This document shows, piece after piece, positions 34,986-47,650 of a stretch of DNA of 64,000 bases. This DNA comes from Odiellus spinosus (Eukaryota > Arthropoda > Arachnida > Opiliones > Phalangiidae): positions 15,084,829 through 15,148,828 of the forward strand of contig OY987225.1 of NCBI GenBank assembly GCA_963920705.1, given 5' to 3'. A program made the position numbers and the translations under genes. The notes under the pieces were generated by a model. The model did not search any database. It was not told the DNA's origin and saw only the letters and a program-made list of their open reading frames with translations. The stretch's first letter is position 1. Each line of letters opens with the position of its first letter.

Positions 34986-37132
34986 CGATAATTTGAAAAA
35001 TTATTATGAATAACTTTTATTCCCATTCCCATTAAATTAAGAAAACAAAAAGTGAACTCGCGTTATACTGAAAAAACAGTTCAATATACGTTTTCCCTGA
35101 AAAATAATTAAGCCAAATTTAATATTAAATATTAAATATTTCCGAGTGAATAAAATCTGAAGATTGTGATTATATTTAAACGTGTTTTCAAAAAAAATTT
35201 TAATTTAATATCTGTCACTTCAGCCATCCGAAATCATTAAAACATGGTTCCTAATAGGTCACTTCAGCCATTCGAAATCATAACATGTCCTTCTGGGTCT
35301 ATATTTATACAGAAATTTTTGATATAATGTTATTTGAACCCAAAATAGCTAAGCATAGGAACTATTAAAGCAAGCCCAAAGGAGTTTGTAACCCTTCCCC
35401 TCCAAATCCCACTTAAATTTTTCAATTGAAACTTATTTAAATTTAATTCCCTTCAATTTAAAAGTAAATAGGCCCCTCACCCTTTAGAAACTGTTGGAAA
35501 ATATGATAGAAACTTTTCACACAGTGTTAAACGCCATCCCAACTCGACAGATCATATGGAACCTCAATTGAGAAATCCCTTATCCCTCACCGTCATTAAT
35601 AAAGCGTCTTATTGACATTGACTTCGAAAAATCCTGGGAAACGTTTGTGGGTCACCAAGGGCCTATTTCCATCATGATTTAGCCAAGGTACATTTCCCCT
35701 CGACAATAGCCAAAGGCCAATAATCAGTTAGCAAAATGACGTCGTTCCAAGAGTTGACCAATTAGAAAAAATGACCCCTCCGTCGACAGATACAAACAAG
35801 GTTAGTTAATCCAGGTTCGAAGTTGAGAAAAACAAATGACTCACGACCACTTGAGCGCATCTGGAGGGCTAGTTCTAGAAGCTTCGGCCCGGGCGACAAA
35901 GAAAATGCAGGAGGTATATATAGAAAAGATAGTGAGAAAAAATTAACGGTTGGGTTCGAGAAATAAAACGAAGATCGCAAGATAAAAGGAGCGGAAGCCA
36001 AGTCCGAAACGACGGCGGCTAAGGTCGATGAGAAAAAATCCCCCGCTGGGACAATAGAATAAAATACGGACGGAATATTTTAAAATTAAATCTCAAATTA
36101 TAAAAATCGCGGAGAAACATAGCTTTCAAAAGGAATCCAATGCAAGAGATTTCGAAAACCCCGCCTAAAGGACAGAACGAGATAATCCCTCTGGGATCAG
36201 AAACCAATCTAAACGAGATCCACCATGAAACTGACGAAAAACACACGTTGAAACCCCAGATGACCCATACCGAGAATCAAACTTAATTAATCCAAGAGGA
36301 AATTTGAGAAACCGACTGAAAAGCGTAGTCCGTTATCAATACGAAATCTGAGGAAAAGCATCCCCCCCATTTTTAATTCATCCAAGAGGAAATCCGAGAA
36401 ACCGACTGAGAAGCGTATTCACTTGTCAACGAAATCTGTGCATATTATAATCGCCATTTGAACCCGTTGTGATGAGTGCATTTTGATTTTGCCCCCCACC
36501 CCTTGTGTTTAAGCCAGATTGAATGTCGGGTTATATTTGAGAAAAGTAGAAAATCCGAGAGTAAGAAAATAACGTACCCTTAACCCTTTGGAAAAGGTCT
36601 AGACAATTAAAAGTGTTGCAATTCACAGAGAAAGTGAAGGTATTTCATGAACCCCCCCCCCCCCTTCATACTTTTTGTTTTGTCAAGAATAGTATTTAAA
36701 TGTCCCCTCTATATAAAAGTGATCCAAGTTGTTTAATAGAATATTGTTAATGGGCTAAATTAAAGTTAAAAGAGAAAAAGCATGATTTCCATGCCATTCT
36801 TAGTGAAAAGAACTTATCGCGTCTTCCGTGCGTTTATAGAATCCCCGCGATTAAAATTAGAATTAAAGTTTGAACTATTTAACGAAGAATTAACGAGAAA
36901 AACCATAGAAAAAAAGATCGAAAAATCTCTTCTACCTCATAAAGGGATATTATAGTACCCTCTGCGCGAAGAGCCTTAGTTTTGTTTAAACATTATTCCC
37001 CGAGTGTATATTACTGTATTATTTTTTGACTTAGTTGATTCAATAAAGAAATGTTGCGTTACCAAGTGATATGAGTTTCCATTACTGAATTCTGATCAAG
37101 TCCAATTTTCCTCTTCTCTCCCTTAATTAAAA
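34574..37132. other. Intron 2 sequence with TATA-like and polyadenylation signals, no gene seen
   Basis: A poly-T run lies at 34961-34985. Two tandem duplications are visible: about 52 bp at 35215-35285 (GTCACTTCAGCCAT) and about 80 bp at 36283-36420 (CCAAGAGGAAAT). GTATATATAG at 35914-35923 and AATAAA at 37042-37047 could mark a solo LTR or an old transcription unit, but no matching ends were found. Confidence 0.35.
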
Positions 37133-37322
37133 CCCTTACGGAAAAAAGTTAGTCTGATCTGAAGAGGTCTTCAAGAACGCTACAAAAGTCTTGAGGAAGT
37201 CTTTGAGACCAACCCAAGACTTCTAGACGTAATGGAAGACTTCCCCAAGACCTCTTAAGACTACATAAGACACCCGAAAGACTTCCCCAAGACCTCTTAA
37301 GACTAACTTTTTTTCGTAAGGG
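37133..37322. mobile_element. MITE of the CCCTTAC family, copy 3 (full length)
   Basis: Ends CCCTTACGGAAAAAAGTTAG and inverse CTAACTTTTTTTCGTAAGGG, 190 bp. The interior carries the same AAGTCTT/AAGACTT blocks as the other copies. Confidence 0.8.
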
Positions 37323-38140
37323 AACTATCTATCAAATTTACCTGCCCCCAACCAACTTTTTTCTATGACCCTCTTCGGAAGGATTGTTTCTCTCGATCGC
37401 TCAAATTTCGTCACAAATTAAGAGACGAAAACCCGTTAGAGAGATATTCTCCCCGAATAAAAAGAGATCGGTTATAAGTTTCAGTGACATTGAGTTTAAA
37501 TTACTCCTATTGGATAGAGGTGACTCCGCCGATTAATTTAACAATACATGGGTCCCATTTTTATCGTCTGATTTGTAACAACTTTGGGGTCCCTTTAATT
37601 TAAACTTCAGATTCTGTCGATTTCTTCTTAACATTTGACCACGACGGAGTTGGAAACACAAAATGAAATTTTGATATGTTATGTACTGAAACCTCTGCTT
37701 TCAGATGATATAAAGATTATTTAGTATTTTAGTGTCCTCCCTGGCCAAAAAAGCTACAATTAGGAACCATGTTTTTTAGATTTTTCAAAAAATGTCAACT
37801 TCCGGGCCCCTTAGTATCGAAAGTACAGTTCGCTGGAATTTTTGTTCGTTTTTTTCGTTTTCCTACAAAATCATTTTACCCTATAAGGGTAGTTTTTTCC
37901 CAAGCCAGAATGTTTTTTCGATGGTTGATAGACTGATGAAGATACTCTATTTACCGCTTTTGCGAGATTTTACGACACATTTACCGAATTTTGTAAAATA
38001 AAGGAAACCATTTTCGAACGTTTGCACAGGCGCATATTGGTCTTTACCACTAATATAAACTAGAGAAAAAATTGGGAGTGTGTTACTTTAACCCGTCTTT
38101 ATATATCTTTGCTCAAAGTCGCCACAATTTTGGAGTTAAA

Positions 38141-38400
38141 ACTAGTCATAGAGGGTAGAAAGAAGAGGAGTAGAAGGCCTGGCCTTGGCAAAGCAATTTT
38201 AGAGTTCTCGCTTTTTTTGTGTTATTCATTTGAAAAATTTGTCTATTTACATCCGGTTCATCACCAATGAACCAATCAGAGCCTCTATGATGTAATAGGA
38301 AAAGTCGCGTGCATACCGGAAGTTGAGATGCAAATTGTCAAGCGAGAACTCTCCAAGCCAAGCCTTCTACTCCTCTTCTATCTACCCTCGATGAACTAGT
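38141..38400. mobile_element. 260-bp inverted-repeat element
   Basis: Arms begin ACTAGTCATAGAGGGTAGAA and end with the near-perfect inverse TACCCTCGATGAACTAGT. They share AGAAGAGGAGTAGAAGGC, and AGTTCTCGC pairs with GCGAGAACT further in. No ORF. The rest of 37323-39913 shows no gene. Confidence 0.7.
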
Positions 38401-39913
38401 CAACTCTCTACAAGATGTTTTCAAAAAATTGTATCTTTCAAAATACAAATTTTTTTGAGCTAAAAACTTGGCTTTCCCACTCAAAAGGTCTATATTTCAA
38501 GTGGTTAAAGTTTAAACAAAATCAAAATTGGTGTCGTGGGAATATTTTCCAAAATTGGGCTATTTGGGAAAGATTTACCCTTATGGATCTGTAAGGGTTA
38601 ATTTAACAACTACTGCCAATAAAAATATTTCTTAAACAGTTCATGACAGCTCAGTTTTTTAGGTATTTCATGAGTGTGTCTTATTTACAATCTTTAGAGT
38701 AGTAGTAGTCATGACAGTACAATCAGCATCGTATTGTCAGTAATTACTCAAACTATTTGGCTAAGAATTATACCAACAAACCAGCAGTATAAGAGACTGT
38801 GATATTTGCATTTAAAGGGTTATAAGTCAACTGATTAAGAAACACATTGAAAGCTTTATGTGGGCTTGAATGTCTGATATGCCATGAGAGCCTTGTGTTT
38901 AAGTTTGCTTTGCTTTGAGCTTGAGTTCTTAAGAAATTTAATTATTATTATTAACTGTATACTGTGGCAATTGTAATTATACATTAACTAATGTTTTAAT
39001 AACGAGAATGCTTTCTATTAACTAGGTGCGTGTTTCGCCTTCATTCAAGTGTTTCGTTTTAGATAAGCTACCTAGTTTAAGCTGGTCTTTTGTCATGATT
39101 TCCATCTGATAAAAATATAATCATATTTGTGCATATTTGTATGGAATAACTGAACAAAGTCACCAAAGGATTATATAACACACTCAGAAAAATAGTGTAG
39201 TGGCTGAGCCATGTAACAATGTTTCAATTAAGCATAAATTTTTCTAATCATGTAGCATTTTGGAAAAAAGTAGAGATACTCAGAGAATGAAACGTCTTGT
39301 AGTAACTTAAGGCTCAGTTTGGCAATAATTGTTTTATTACAGTTCAATAAACTATGGAATATCCATTAAAGGGTGACACGCAGAAATATTGTGACAAAAT
39401 CTATTCAAATGGGTGTAGTATGGTCTAAAAACGCCTACAATTTCAGTCAAAAATATTCAACCATTTTCTCCCAATGAGGATTTAAAATTCGCATTTTTAC
39501 CCTGTTTTTTCCAAAAGAAATTCAAATTTTCACAAAACGGGAGGGGCCAAATTATCATGCCATTTGTATCTCTCACCACATTGTTGCTATCCTTCAAGAA
39601 ATGCTTGTGATTTCCACAATAAAAAATCTTGATTACATTCATATTTACAAAAGCGTAGACCTGCCAAATCTCGCGATAGTTCTCTGATTATTTCCATGCA
39701 ATGTGGGGCTGTATTTGAAATAGGCAACCATCACATAACTTTATGGAGCCTTCGATTTTGGCATATTAAAGGAAGAAAAGAAGTTTTTATGTACATATTT
39801 CTATATTAATTTTTGGTGCATAAAATATCAGTATTTAACTGGCATTAAAAGCCATGTTTCACATTTAGGGACACAATATAAGTTTTCATTATTAAGCATG
39901 CATTTCCACTTAC

Positions 39914-40009
39914 TGGAATTATTAATCCTTGCCAGGTTAGAATATTTGACTCATCCACTTGAATTTCCCTAAATGACTTCATACCAGATTTCCTAATATC
40001 TTGCAGTTC
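39914..40009 (-). CDS. UBE2L3: UBE2L3 (UbcH7) E2 ubiquitin-conjugating enzyme, exon 2
   Basis: The minus strand encodes 32 residues in phase 0 on both sides, with motifs ELQDIRKSGMKSF, REIQVDES and ILTWQGLIIP. The acceptor is TTTTTGCATAG and the donor CCA|GTAAGT. These correspond to residues 10-41 of the 154-residue enzyme, the end of helix 1 and the first strands of the UBC fold, which contact E1 and ligases. It joins exon 3 exactly at the conserved IP|DNPP border. Exon 1 should encode about 9 residues (start Met to LMK in the human protein). I searched by eye upstream to 64000 and found no convincing candidate, so intron 1 may exceed 24 kb. Confidence 0.95.
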
Positions 40010-40285
40010 CTATGCAAAAAGAATTGTATATTAATAAAGATTACGGCGTTAACTTAAGCAAAACATTTCCCTCCAAAACCATTACACGAAGCCCAACCAT
40101 AAATGTAGATTCCTCACAGGAATAAAGCATTATTTTTTTAATAATATAGTGTTATAATTTTATGATACAAAATTTGGTTTTATAGGATAATATAGGAGTA
40201 AAATATCTCAAATATGGATAAGGGAAATTTCAGCATATTTAAATTAACAAATTCAGATGAATCGTACATTCATTGAATTAAAAAG

Positions 40286-40476
40286 CCCTTACGGAAAAAA
40301 GTTAGTCTGATCTGAAGAGGTCCTCAAGAACACTACAAAAGTCTCGGAGAAGTCTTTAAGACTTCCCCGAGACTTATTCACATTATGGAAGACCTCCGCA
40401 AGACCTCTTAAGACTACAGTAGACACCCAAAAGACTTTCCCAAGACCTCTTAAGACTAACTTTTTTTTGGTAAGGG
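40286..40476. mobile_element. MITE of the CCCTTAC family, copy 4
   Basis: Ends CCCTTACGGAAAAAAGTTAG and inverse ACTTTTTTTTGGTAAGGG. It lies about 280 bp upstream of UBE2L3 exon 2. Confidence 0.8.
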
Positions 40477-41349
40477 AGAGAACTTGCATTAAAACTTTAG
40501 TTGTCGACCTTACTAGGTCAAGCCCTGTGAAATCTAAAAATGCTTGTTACAAAAACCTACAACATAAAAAACCAAGGAGGATTGATTCCCAGGAAGAACA
40601 TCTCTCTTGGAGCAGAAACCTTTCCCAACTAAAAATGGATATACACAAGAATAATGAACCGTACACTATAGCTCCAGTATAAGGCTAGTAACAAATGGGA
40701 AGAGTTTGTTAGCTTTGAAGTACGGTTGAAGTACATTACGGTTTACACCCTCTCACAGGTCAGAGAATTCCCCCACAGTCTCAGATTTCATCTCAACCAG
40801 CTAACTCTTGTAAGCCGTGTTCTGTGCTTATTGTAGAAATAAACCACTTAGATCTATTCTTGCCAATAGTTTATATCCCCCAAGACTTTAAAGAGAGATT
40901 TTATCTCAAAAATAATATAATATTAAGAAATAAGAGAAACAGTAAAGAATAAGTTTTGTTTGCCCTATTGTGTAGCTCTACAGCGCTTGACTATATTTTG
41001 CCTTTTAAACAATTTGATAATGGTTACGTCATCATCAAGTCACATATACTAACAAAAGAGACCTGGGAAACGTCCAAAATAGGGGTCCCCCATCGATCCC
41101 ATAAAAAGTTCTTAACTTGCTTTCTTTCGACCCAAAAATATAACCATTATCTGGAATTAGCTAAAAAATCTGGTTTGAGGAAGTTGTCTTATTGAAAGAA
41201 ATATTTCATAATGTTATGTTTACGATCAACAGTAGAGTATTTAAATATAGTGTAAAAACACCATTATATCTTTAATAAATAAACACTGCCATATTCAATA
41301 TTATGAATTATTAATGTACATGTCCATACGTCTTAGCATACAAGCACTC
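40477..41349. other. Unclassified sequence with two small plus-strand ORFs
   Basis: Frames at 40467-40682 and 40956-41195 (79 aa, with KKFLTCFLSTQKYNHYLELA) are open but carry no recognised domain. They may be transposon debris. No splice structure was worked out. Confidence 0.3.
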
Positions 41350-41960
41350 ATCCCATTGTTATTTCACATCTGAGTTGATTATAAGAGGTTCAATTGCGGT
41401 AACCAGTTTCGCTAAAGATATCTTTTTCACAGTATCTTCAAGTACCTTCTTGAAGTGCGTAATTGTGTAACGTTGTTTATGGGCTTCACTGTTTGAATCC
41501 AGAATTCTAGAATTTTCCTTCACAACGTCACTCTTAACTAGTGCCATATCATCTCAATCGGGCTAAACCGGCAATAGTGCTTTGGAATCCTTAATACTGT
41601 GTGGCCTCTCTTGTCAGTTTCATACCTTAATGTTCCAAACTTGTGCATAATTCTTTTGTAGAGTTCTGATTTGAATATAAGGATATATCATAACAAATGT
41701 CGCCTTTACGAGTTGCTGAAGTGGGTGTTCTGTCAACAATAACATAGTGATAGGAAGCGTTGTCCATAAAGCTGGTCTCATTTTGAACATTTGTAAGAAT
41801 TTGACCCTAAACCACTTTTTAAAGCATTTGTCATTCATGTTGTCATGAAAGTTTGGAAGCCCTGATTTAGATGGGAAGATCTGGGGTCCATGTTCCACGA
41901 AACCTTTTGAAGAACATAAATAAGTCTTTCCTTAACTACCAGGAAGAACTTTCAGACCAG
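41350..41960 (-). pseudogene. Tc1/mariner-like transposase remnant (DDE endonuclease)
   Basis: Minus-strand frames give, in order, the D-N-NDKCFKKWF motif region (FHDNMNDKCFKKWFRVKFLQ), then ASYHYVIVDRTPTSATRKGD, then GHTVLRIPKHYCRFSPIEMI. This is the hydrophobic-proline signature before the third acidic residue in IS630/Tc1/mariner transposases. The downstream frame (SDVVKENSRI to about 41360) extends it. The pieces lie in different frames with stops between, so the gene is dead. Only the C-terminal half is evident and no terminal repeats were found. Confidence 0.6.
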
Positions 41961-42621
41961 AAATATCCAACTGCCAACATTTCGATACTGTACGGTTTTT
42001 ATTCACCCCTGACTCGATTAGGAAAATAGAATTGTATTTAAATCAATGTTTCGACCATTTTATATTCGAAGCTAAGTTAAAGCTTATGGTAATGATTCAT
42101 GGTCACCACTAAAAATTGCTTCTTTTGTTATTTCAACGACTTGTGTTAGTGCAACCTCATCGTAAGATTTTTCCCATCTCTTCCAGCTTCTTTGACTTCT
42201 TTTTGAATCGTTTTAAAAGAGGTTAAACAGAGTTGCTTCTGGATTGGCCAAATATAATTTTATTTTTATTTTAATAAGTTAAAGCGATACACTTGATTAA
42301 AAAAAACTAATTTTGTCAAATTTTTCTCATTTCCACCGCCTTGTTTGGAAGAAAGCTAACTCCCTCGAGTGTCCATCAAATTTTTACATTACCCTTGGGG
42401 GTAGGCCTATTCAAAATATAATCAAAGTTTGGTACTAACAAGATGGCTCTCATGGACTAAAAAGAAATTCTATCATTATTTTCTAAATGATATCTTCGGT
42501 TTTATCTTCCCTTTGGATCATTCCATGTGAAATTTGGCAATTTTCACTGATTTTGATGAAACTATAACCAGTTCAAAAATAGGCTATTTCATCAGGAAAT
42601 CCAAGTTTTCAAGTTAAAACT

Positions 42622-43208
42622 CCCTTATGGAAAAAAGTTAGTCTGATCTGACGAGGTCCTCAAGAACACTACAAAAGTCTCGAGGAAGTCTTTAAAGGGA
42701 GAATGCAACCTAATAAAAAGTCATTTTTTATCGATTCCTTATCGTTTAAATAGGCCTAATTCTCCAGTATAAGTTTACGAAACAAATATTAAACTAGAAA
42801 TAAATTTAAATCTTACCATCAAAATAGGCTTAGTGGGATTCGTGGAGATCCTGAATTGCCTCCGTGTAAGGTCTAGCAACCAATGAGCCAAAGCCCGTAG
42901 TTCGCGCGAGACCTACAATCGCGTTCGATTGGTCGCCAAGACCTTACACGCGAGGAAGTCAGGATCTCCATGAATCCCGCTAAGCCTATTTTCCGGGTAA
43001 GCTTTAAATTTATTTCTAATTTAATATTTGTTTGTAAATTTTTTAAATAGTGGATTAGGCCTATTTAAACAATAAGGAACTGATAAAAAAATCACTTGTT
43101 GTTAGGTTGCATCCTCCCTTTAAGACATCCCCAAGACCTCTTAAGACTACGTAAGACACCCGAAAGGCTTCTCCAAGACCTCTTTAGACTAACTGTTTCT
43201 GGTAAGGG
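42622..43208. mobile_element. MITE of the CCCTTAC family, copy 5, split by a Kolobok-type MITE
   Basis: Left part 42622-42695 and right part 43120-43208 join into a normal family member when the insert at 42696-43119 and one TTAA are removed. Confidence 0.8.
42696..43119. mobile_element. Non-autonomous Kolobok-type MITE, 424 bp, TTAA duplication
   Basis: TTAA at 42692-42695 and 43120-43123 flanks ends AGGGAGAATGCAACC and inverse GGTTGCATCCTCCCT. The arms remain complementary for about 200 bp, so the element is nearly palindromic. The end resembles that of the autonomous element (AGGGATAATG, then ATTTTTTATCGATT at a similar distance). That suggests the same transposase group could mobilise it; this is inference. 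No ORF. Confidence 0.8.
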
Positions 43209-43937
43209 TTCAATGTAAATTTTAAGATATGAATAATTCAAAAAATCATTACATAGGGGAAGGATGGTACTTAGCGTCGTTGACCAGAAGGGTTTACAAA
43301 AAATTAACTAAAAGGTCACATGACTTTTAAAAGATGTTTGACAATTGATAATGATTATATTTTTTGTTTTAACACTAGGTTAGATACAGAAGGAAAAATT
43401 AAATAACTAATCATATTAAACAGGTCGGGATGTGTAATGGAACTAGATATAATTAAAGTGTATGGAGTAGGCCTAATAAGAAACAAATAAAACAGTTTTT
43501 TTTTCTGTTCTGCTACAAGATGATTCAACTTCCGATGTTGATCAGAATTATCATTATTTGTACCTCTTTCAAGTTCAAACACGTACTGGGTGTGTATTTC
43601 AGCCAATATCGTGTTTAACACCTTAAATGTTGGATAATATTATAGTTTAAGACCTATTTAATACTAATAAAAATACCGCAAAACGTTTTCGTTTAAACTT
43701 TTCCCAGGAAACACAAATCAAAACCAACTCTTTAGCGTTATTTTCTATGGCGCAGGTAAATTCAATAGTAAAGTGACGTGTGTGCCGGCACCTTCAGGAT
43801 TTTTTTTTCAATTCTTGAAAAGGTAATTTACGTGTTTGGTGCGAGACGAGGCCCGAATTGAGCCAGGTTGCAAGTGTACTTTAAACGTAGTGTTTGTAAT
43901 TAAGCCCAAATCAAAGTTAAAAAAAGTAAAAATATAG
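43209..43937. other. Unclassified AT-rich sequence, no gene seen
   Basis: Only short frames without recognisable motifs. Confidence 0.4.
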
Positions 43938-45718
43938 GACCTAGCAGAAAAGAGTGCCTTTTAACAAATCAAGATTAAAAAAATAGTCCCATAATCAGCA
44001 TGACAAATGGTGGTTATGTGTAAATTTTAGGCTCAAAATATGCGCCCAAAATCCCCCAAAAAATATTGAGTTTTTTTTCGATTTTTCCCGAAATTATTGC
44101 CAAATCTAATATAATTTTTTTAAAGTATGGCCTCTCGAAGCCCTACAAGGTGGTATTAAAAAAAAAATTCACACTAAAAAGCAAATTTTATACAAGCGAT
44201 TTAAAATTTGAAAATTTAATTTAAAAAAAAAAAATTCTCTCGAATAAAAAATATAATGTGTATTTTGGGTCAAAGTTGACCCCTTAACTTTTTCAGATTT
44301 TTGAAATTGGTGCAACAATGTCAAAAAAATTAAATTCGCATATTTTAAATACGAGACGGGCATACATCTTTATCATTTATTCATAGAAAGGCAAATTTTC
44401 ATGCGGCAAACTTTTTCATCGCGCTCGCCACTTACCTTATTAATACTGAAGTGATAAAGTTAACTTTTTGAATTTAATTTAAACATGAACTATACTACAA
44501 ACATTGATACATAAAAAATGTACATCTTTAGAGCTAATTAGAAAAAAAATACTAGAGCGCATAATTTTAGAATACCATAATAAACAACTAAAAAACTTAT
44601 ATTTCTAGAACTTTCAGACCTTTCGAGCACTTTCCAGAATTTTTAAGACTGCTGCAGATTTTTCTGCTACCTTCTAGAATATTCTGGAAAAGTTATGGAC
44701 GTACTCACGTACAGATATTGTAAGTGTTTGTTGATATAAAGCGCATTATCAATACGTAAAAACATATATTGCGTATTGCGTTTGCGTATAAGATACTTTT
44801 TGAACAGCAAAAAGAAAGTTATTTTACTTGTTTACTATAATATTCTAAAATTGTGCACTTTGTTTACTAACTTTTTGTTTCTACCATGCTCATTGGCAAC
44901 TCTAAAATGCAGATTTTTTATGCATATATTTCAACATCTGTCGTATAGTACATGTTAGAAATAAATTTAAAAAGGTTAACTTCTAAAAATATTTTTTAAA
45001 TAATATTATTTAATAGTTATTATCCAACCACTTCAGTACCAGCCTATGATATTCTTACATTTCTGATTTTTTAAAATATGATTAAATTAGAAAAGTCGCG
45101 CAATTTAAAGTGACGGCATTGGCTACTGGTGCCTTTAGTTCTGAATTTCGAGAGTTTAACCCAATTTTTTTTTTTTTTTAAATAATAAACTTAATCACTT
45201 CAGTATAAATAAGGTAAGTGGCGCGCGCTATGAAAAAGATTTATGAATAAATGATAAAGATTTATGCCTGTCTCGTAATTAAAATTTGGCCGACAATGTG
45301 ATTTTTAATTTTTCTGACATTGTTCCACCAATTTTAAAAATATGAAAAAATTCAGGGGTCAAATTGACCCAAAATACACATATTTATTTTTTGAGAGAAC
45401 TATTTTATTTTTAAATAAATTTTCAAATTTTAATATCCTTGTAGAAAATTTGCTTTTGAGCGTGATTTTTTTTTTAAAATACCACCTTGTAGGGCTTCGA
45501 GAGACCTTTAATTTAAAAAAATTATATTAGATTTGGTGATAATTGAGCCAAGATTTCGCCAAAAACCGAAAACATCCAAAATATTTTTGTGGGGTTTTGG
45601 GCGCATCTTTTGAGCTAAAGATTTACACATAACCACCAGTTGTAATGCTGATTGTGGGGCTATTTTTTGGTCTCGATTCATTCAAAGGAACTTTTCACTA
45701 TCTTATCCGGCTAGGCCC
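43938..45718. repeat. 1.78 kb foldback element
   Basis: Arms of about 500 bp (43938-44470 and 45195-45718) are imperfect inverse copies. They share GGCTTCGAGAG / CTCTCGAAGCC, CACATAACCACCA / TGGTGGTTATGTG, and near the inner edge AATCACTTCAGTAT and AAGGTAAGTGGCG. The spacer of about 720 bp is AT-rich with no ORF of note. Confidence 0.75.
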
Positions 45719-46625
45719 TTTGGGCCAATCATATTATTTCAGCCTAACGCTAAAAGAAACAGGTTTTGAACGAGACGAAGTCCTTCATGCTGTTCCGAAA
45801 GAAGAGGTCCCTATGGCTGCCATACAGTCTCTTCCCATCTCTGGTTTAAAGAGGGTCTCATCCTTCGTTTACCTGGGTTTCGAACTTGACGAACTCTTAT
45901 CACACAATGGTCACATTATAAGGATGTATAGCAAGGCCCACAAACGCTCTTGGATATTACGATCTCTGAGCCGTCCCAGCCTTGATTCTACAACGCTTAT
46001 ACTCCTCTACAAGGCAATAATTGAGCCGCTCTACGACTATGACGATATCTTTTACAACTCGGCTGGCCAGACTGCACTCCACCGGCTTCAGGTCCAATAA
46101 TCTGCCATATGCAAGATGGTTACCAGAGCTCCCAAACGGTCGTCAGCAACGCAAGCCCGCCATCGAGGCAACGTTTTGCCTTTGAAAGAACGGTACCTGG
46201 TACATCTCGTCTTTATGTACCGGATCTTCAGTGGCACTGTACCTTCTTACCTTACCGAGTTGTTCCCGACGATCAATACGCTTCATTTGCATGATACGCG
46301 AGCAAGTTATCACAATTTTCACGTTGACAAGACTAAAATCTACTTGCGTGTCTCGGTCAAGTGCAGAGGAGTTTTTGAGTGGAATGACTTGCCATCATCA
46401 ATAAAGGATCTTTCGAGCTTCACTTGGTTTAAGAAAGAACTACTTAAACTGTTCCACGGCCACACACAACATACGACTTAAATGTCCTACTTTTATCCAC
46501 ATTTAGTTATTTTTGTCTTAAATTTACCATGCCTTTTCATACTACGTAAATTTCATCGACCCCCTGGCAATCAGCTTTAAGCTGAGGGGGATATCCAATA
46601 AAAGCCTTTATTATTATAATTTTTA
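45719..46625 (+). pseudogene. 5'-truncated non-LTR retrotransposon (LINE), reverse transcriptase C-terminus and 3' end
   Basis: One plus-strand frame reads the end of a LINE reverse transcriptase: FVYLGFELDELLS, ILLYKAIIEPLYDYDDIFYN, then CKMVTRAPKRSS, VPSYLTELF and FEWNDLPSSIKDLSSFTWFK, ending at 46481. A single in-frame TAA at 46098-46100 interrupts it. The 3' region has a hairpin around AGCTTTAAGCT flanked by CCCCC/GGGGG, an AATAAA signal and a TTATTATTATAA-like tail. The 5' part is missing. It abuts the foldback at 43938-45718, into whose edge it may have inserted. The clade could be CR1- or Rex1-like; I cannot decide. Confidence 0.8.
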
Positions 46626-47650
46626 TTATTAAACGAATAGGCCGGCATTTGAAGCATAAGACCTTGTGAGTCAAAAGCAGGCCTATTATTTTAAATGCCC
46701 TAACATTACAAGCGTTACTGAAGGCTGAAATAACATGATTAGCCTGAATTTATGTTGACTTTTATTCAAACTTTAGAATATAATTTAAAAACGTGTCTAA
46801 AAATTGCAAAAACATTCTCGTATACAGCCAAGGTCTTTACGAAAATAAATTCAAATCTGTTCCATTTTTGGCTCAAGTTTCCCTTTAAAACAATCAGCAT
46901 TTTTTAAATAACCCGGTTTCTTATGTAAAATAATATGTAGAACCCCAGTGGTTGTTCCCAAATTATTCTAAAAATTTGTGCGTAAAGTGAAAAAAAATGA
47001 GTTTTTGGGGGGTTACATTTGATTAAAAAAATTGTTACTCTACCCTATAATGAAATAAAATCTTAAAAGTGTCTTATAAATATTTAATTAATTTTGGACA
47101 AAAAGTCCAAATTTCAAAGTTAAAAAGAAGCTGTTTCGGTGGCAGATGTTTCTTTTTCTCAAGGTTTTATCAAAACTATAGGATTATCTATATATTTCCC
47201 AGCTTTGAAACCAACAACAAGAGACATTAAATAGAACCTGTTTTTACGGTTGCCTTTTCTCGAGTTTTAGTCAAAGTGAAATTTCATAATATCAACTATC
47301 AAGCCGTAGACAAGTACAAAAGTAATCAGTGTGAATCCACCTTCAATGTTTATAAAAGCATATGCAACTTTGATTTCTATATTTTGTGGTCTGGGAGGCG
47401 CTATATATTGATGATCAAAGTTAGTTGTGGCTAAGCAAAGTTAACATCCATCAACCTCTACCACTATTGTATTGGAATTGTCTATGATAAATGTTTTTTT
47501 TCAAGATAGAATTGTGATGTAACGAAGGTTGAGTCGAAGCTTTGATATTCGGCAGCTTTTTTGCGCGTTTTTTGAAACAGAATATGAAATATACACAACA
47601 AACAAAATGAATTGCTGCCTTTCTTAATCTTTATTAGCATATTTTCAATG
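46626..47650. other. AT-rich sequence, no gene seen
   Basis: No ORF or repeat structure stood out. Confidence 0.4.

Noticed and set aside
8576-43208. CRISPR-like array from the dispersed CCCTTAC repeats
   Set aside because: Copies are kilobases apart, have inverted ends and occur in both orientations; the genome is eukaryotic.
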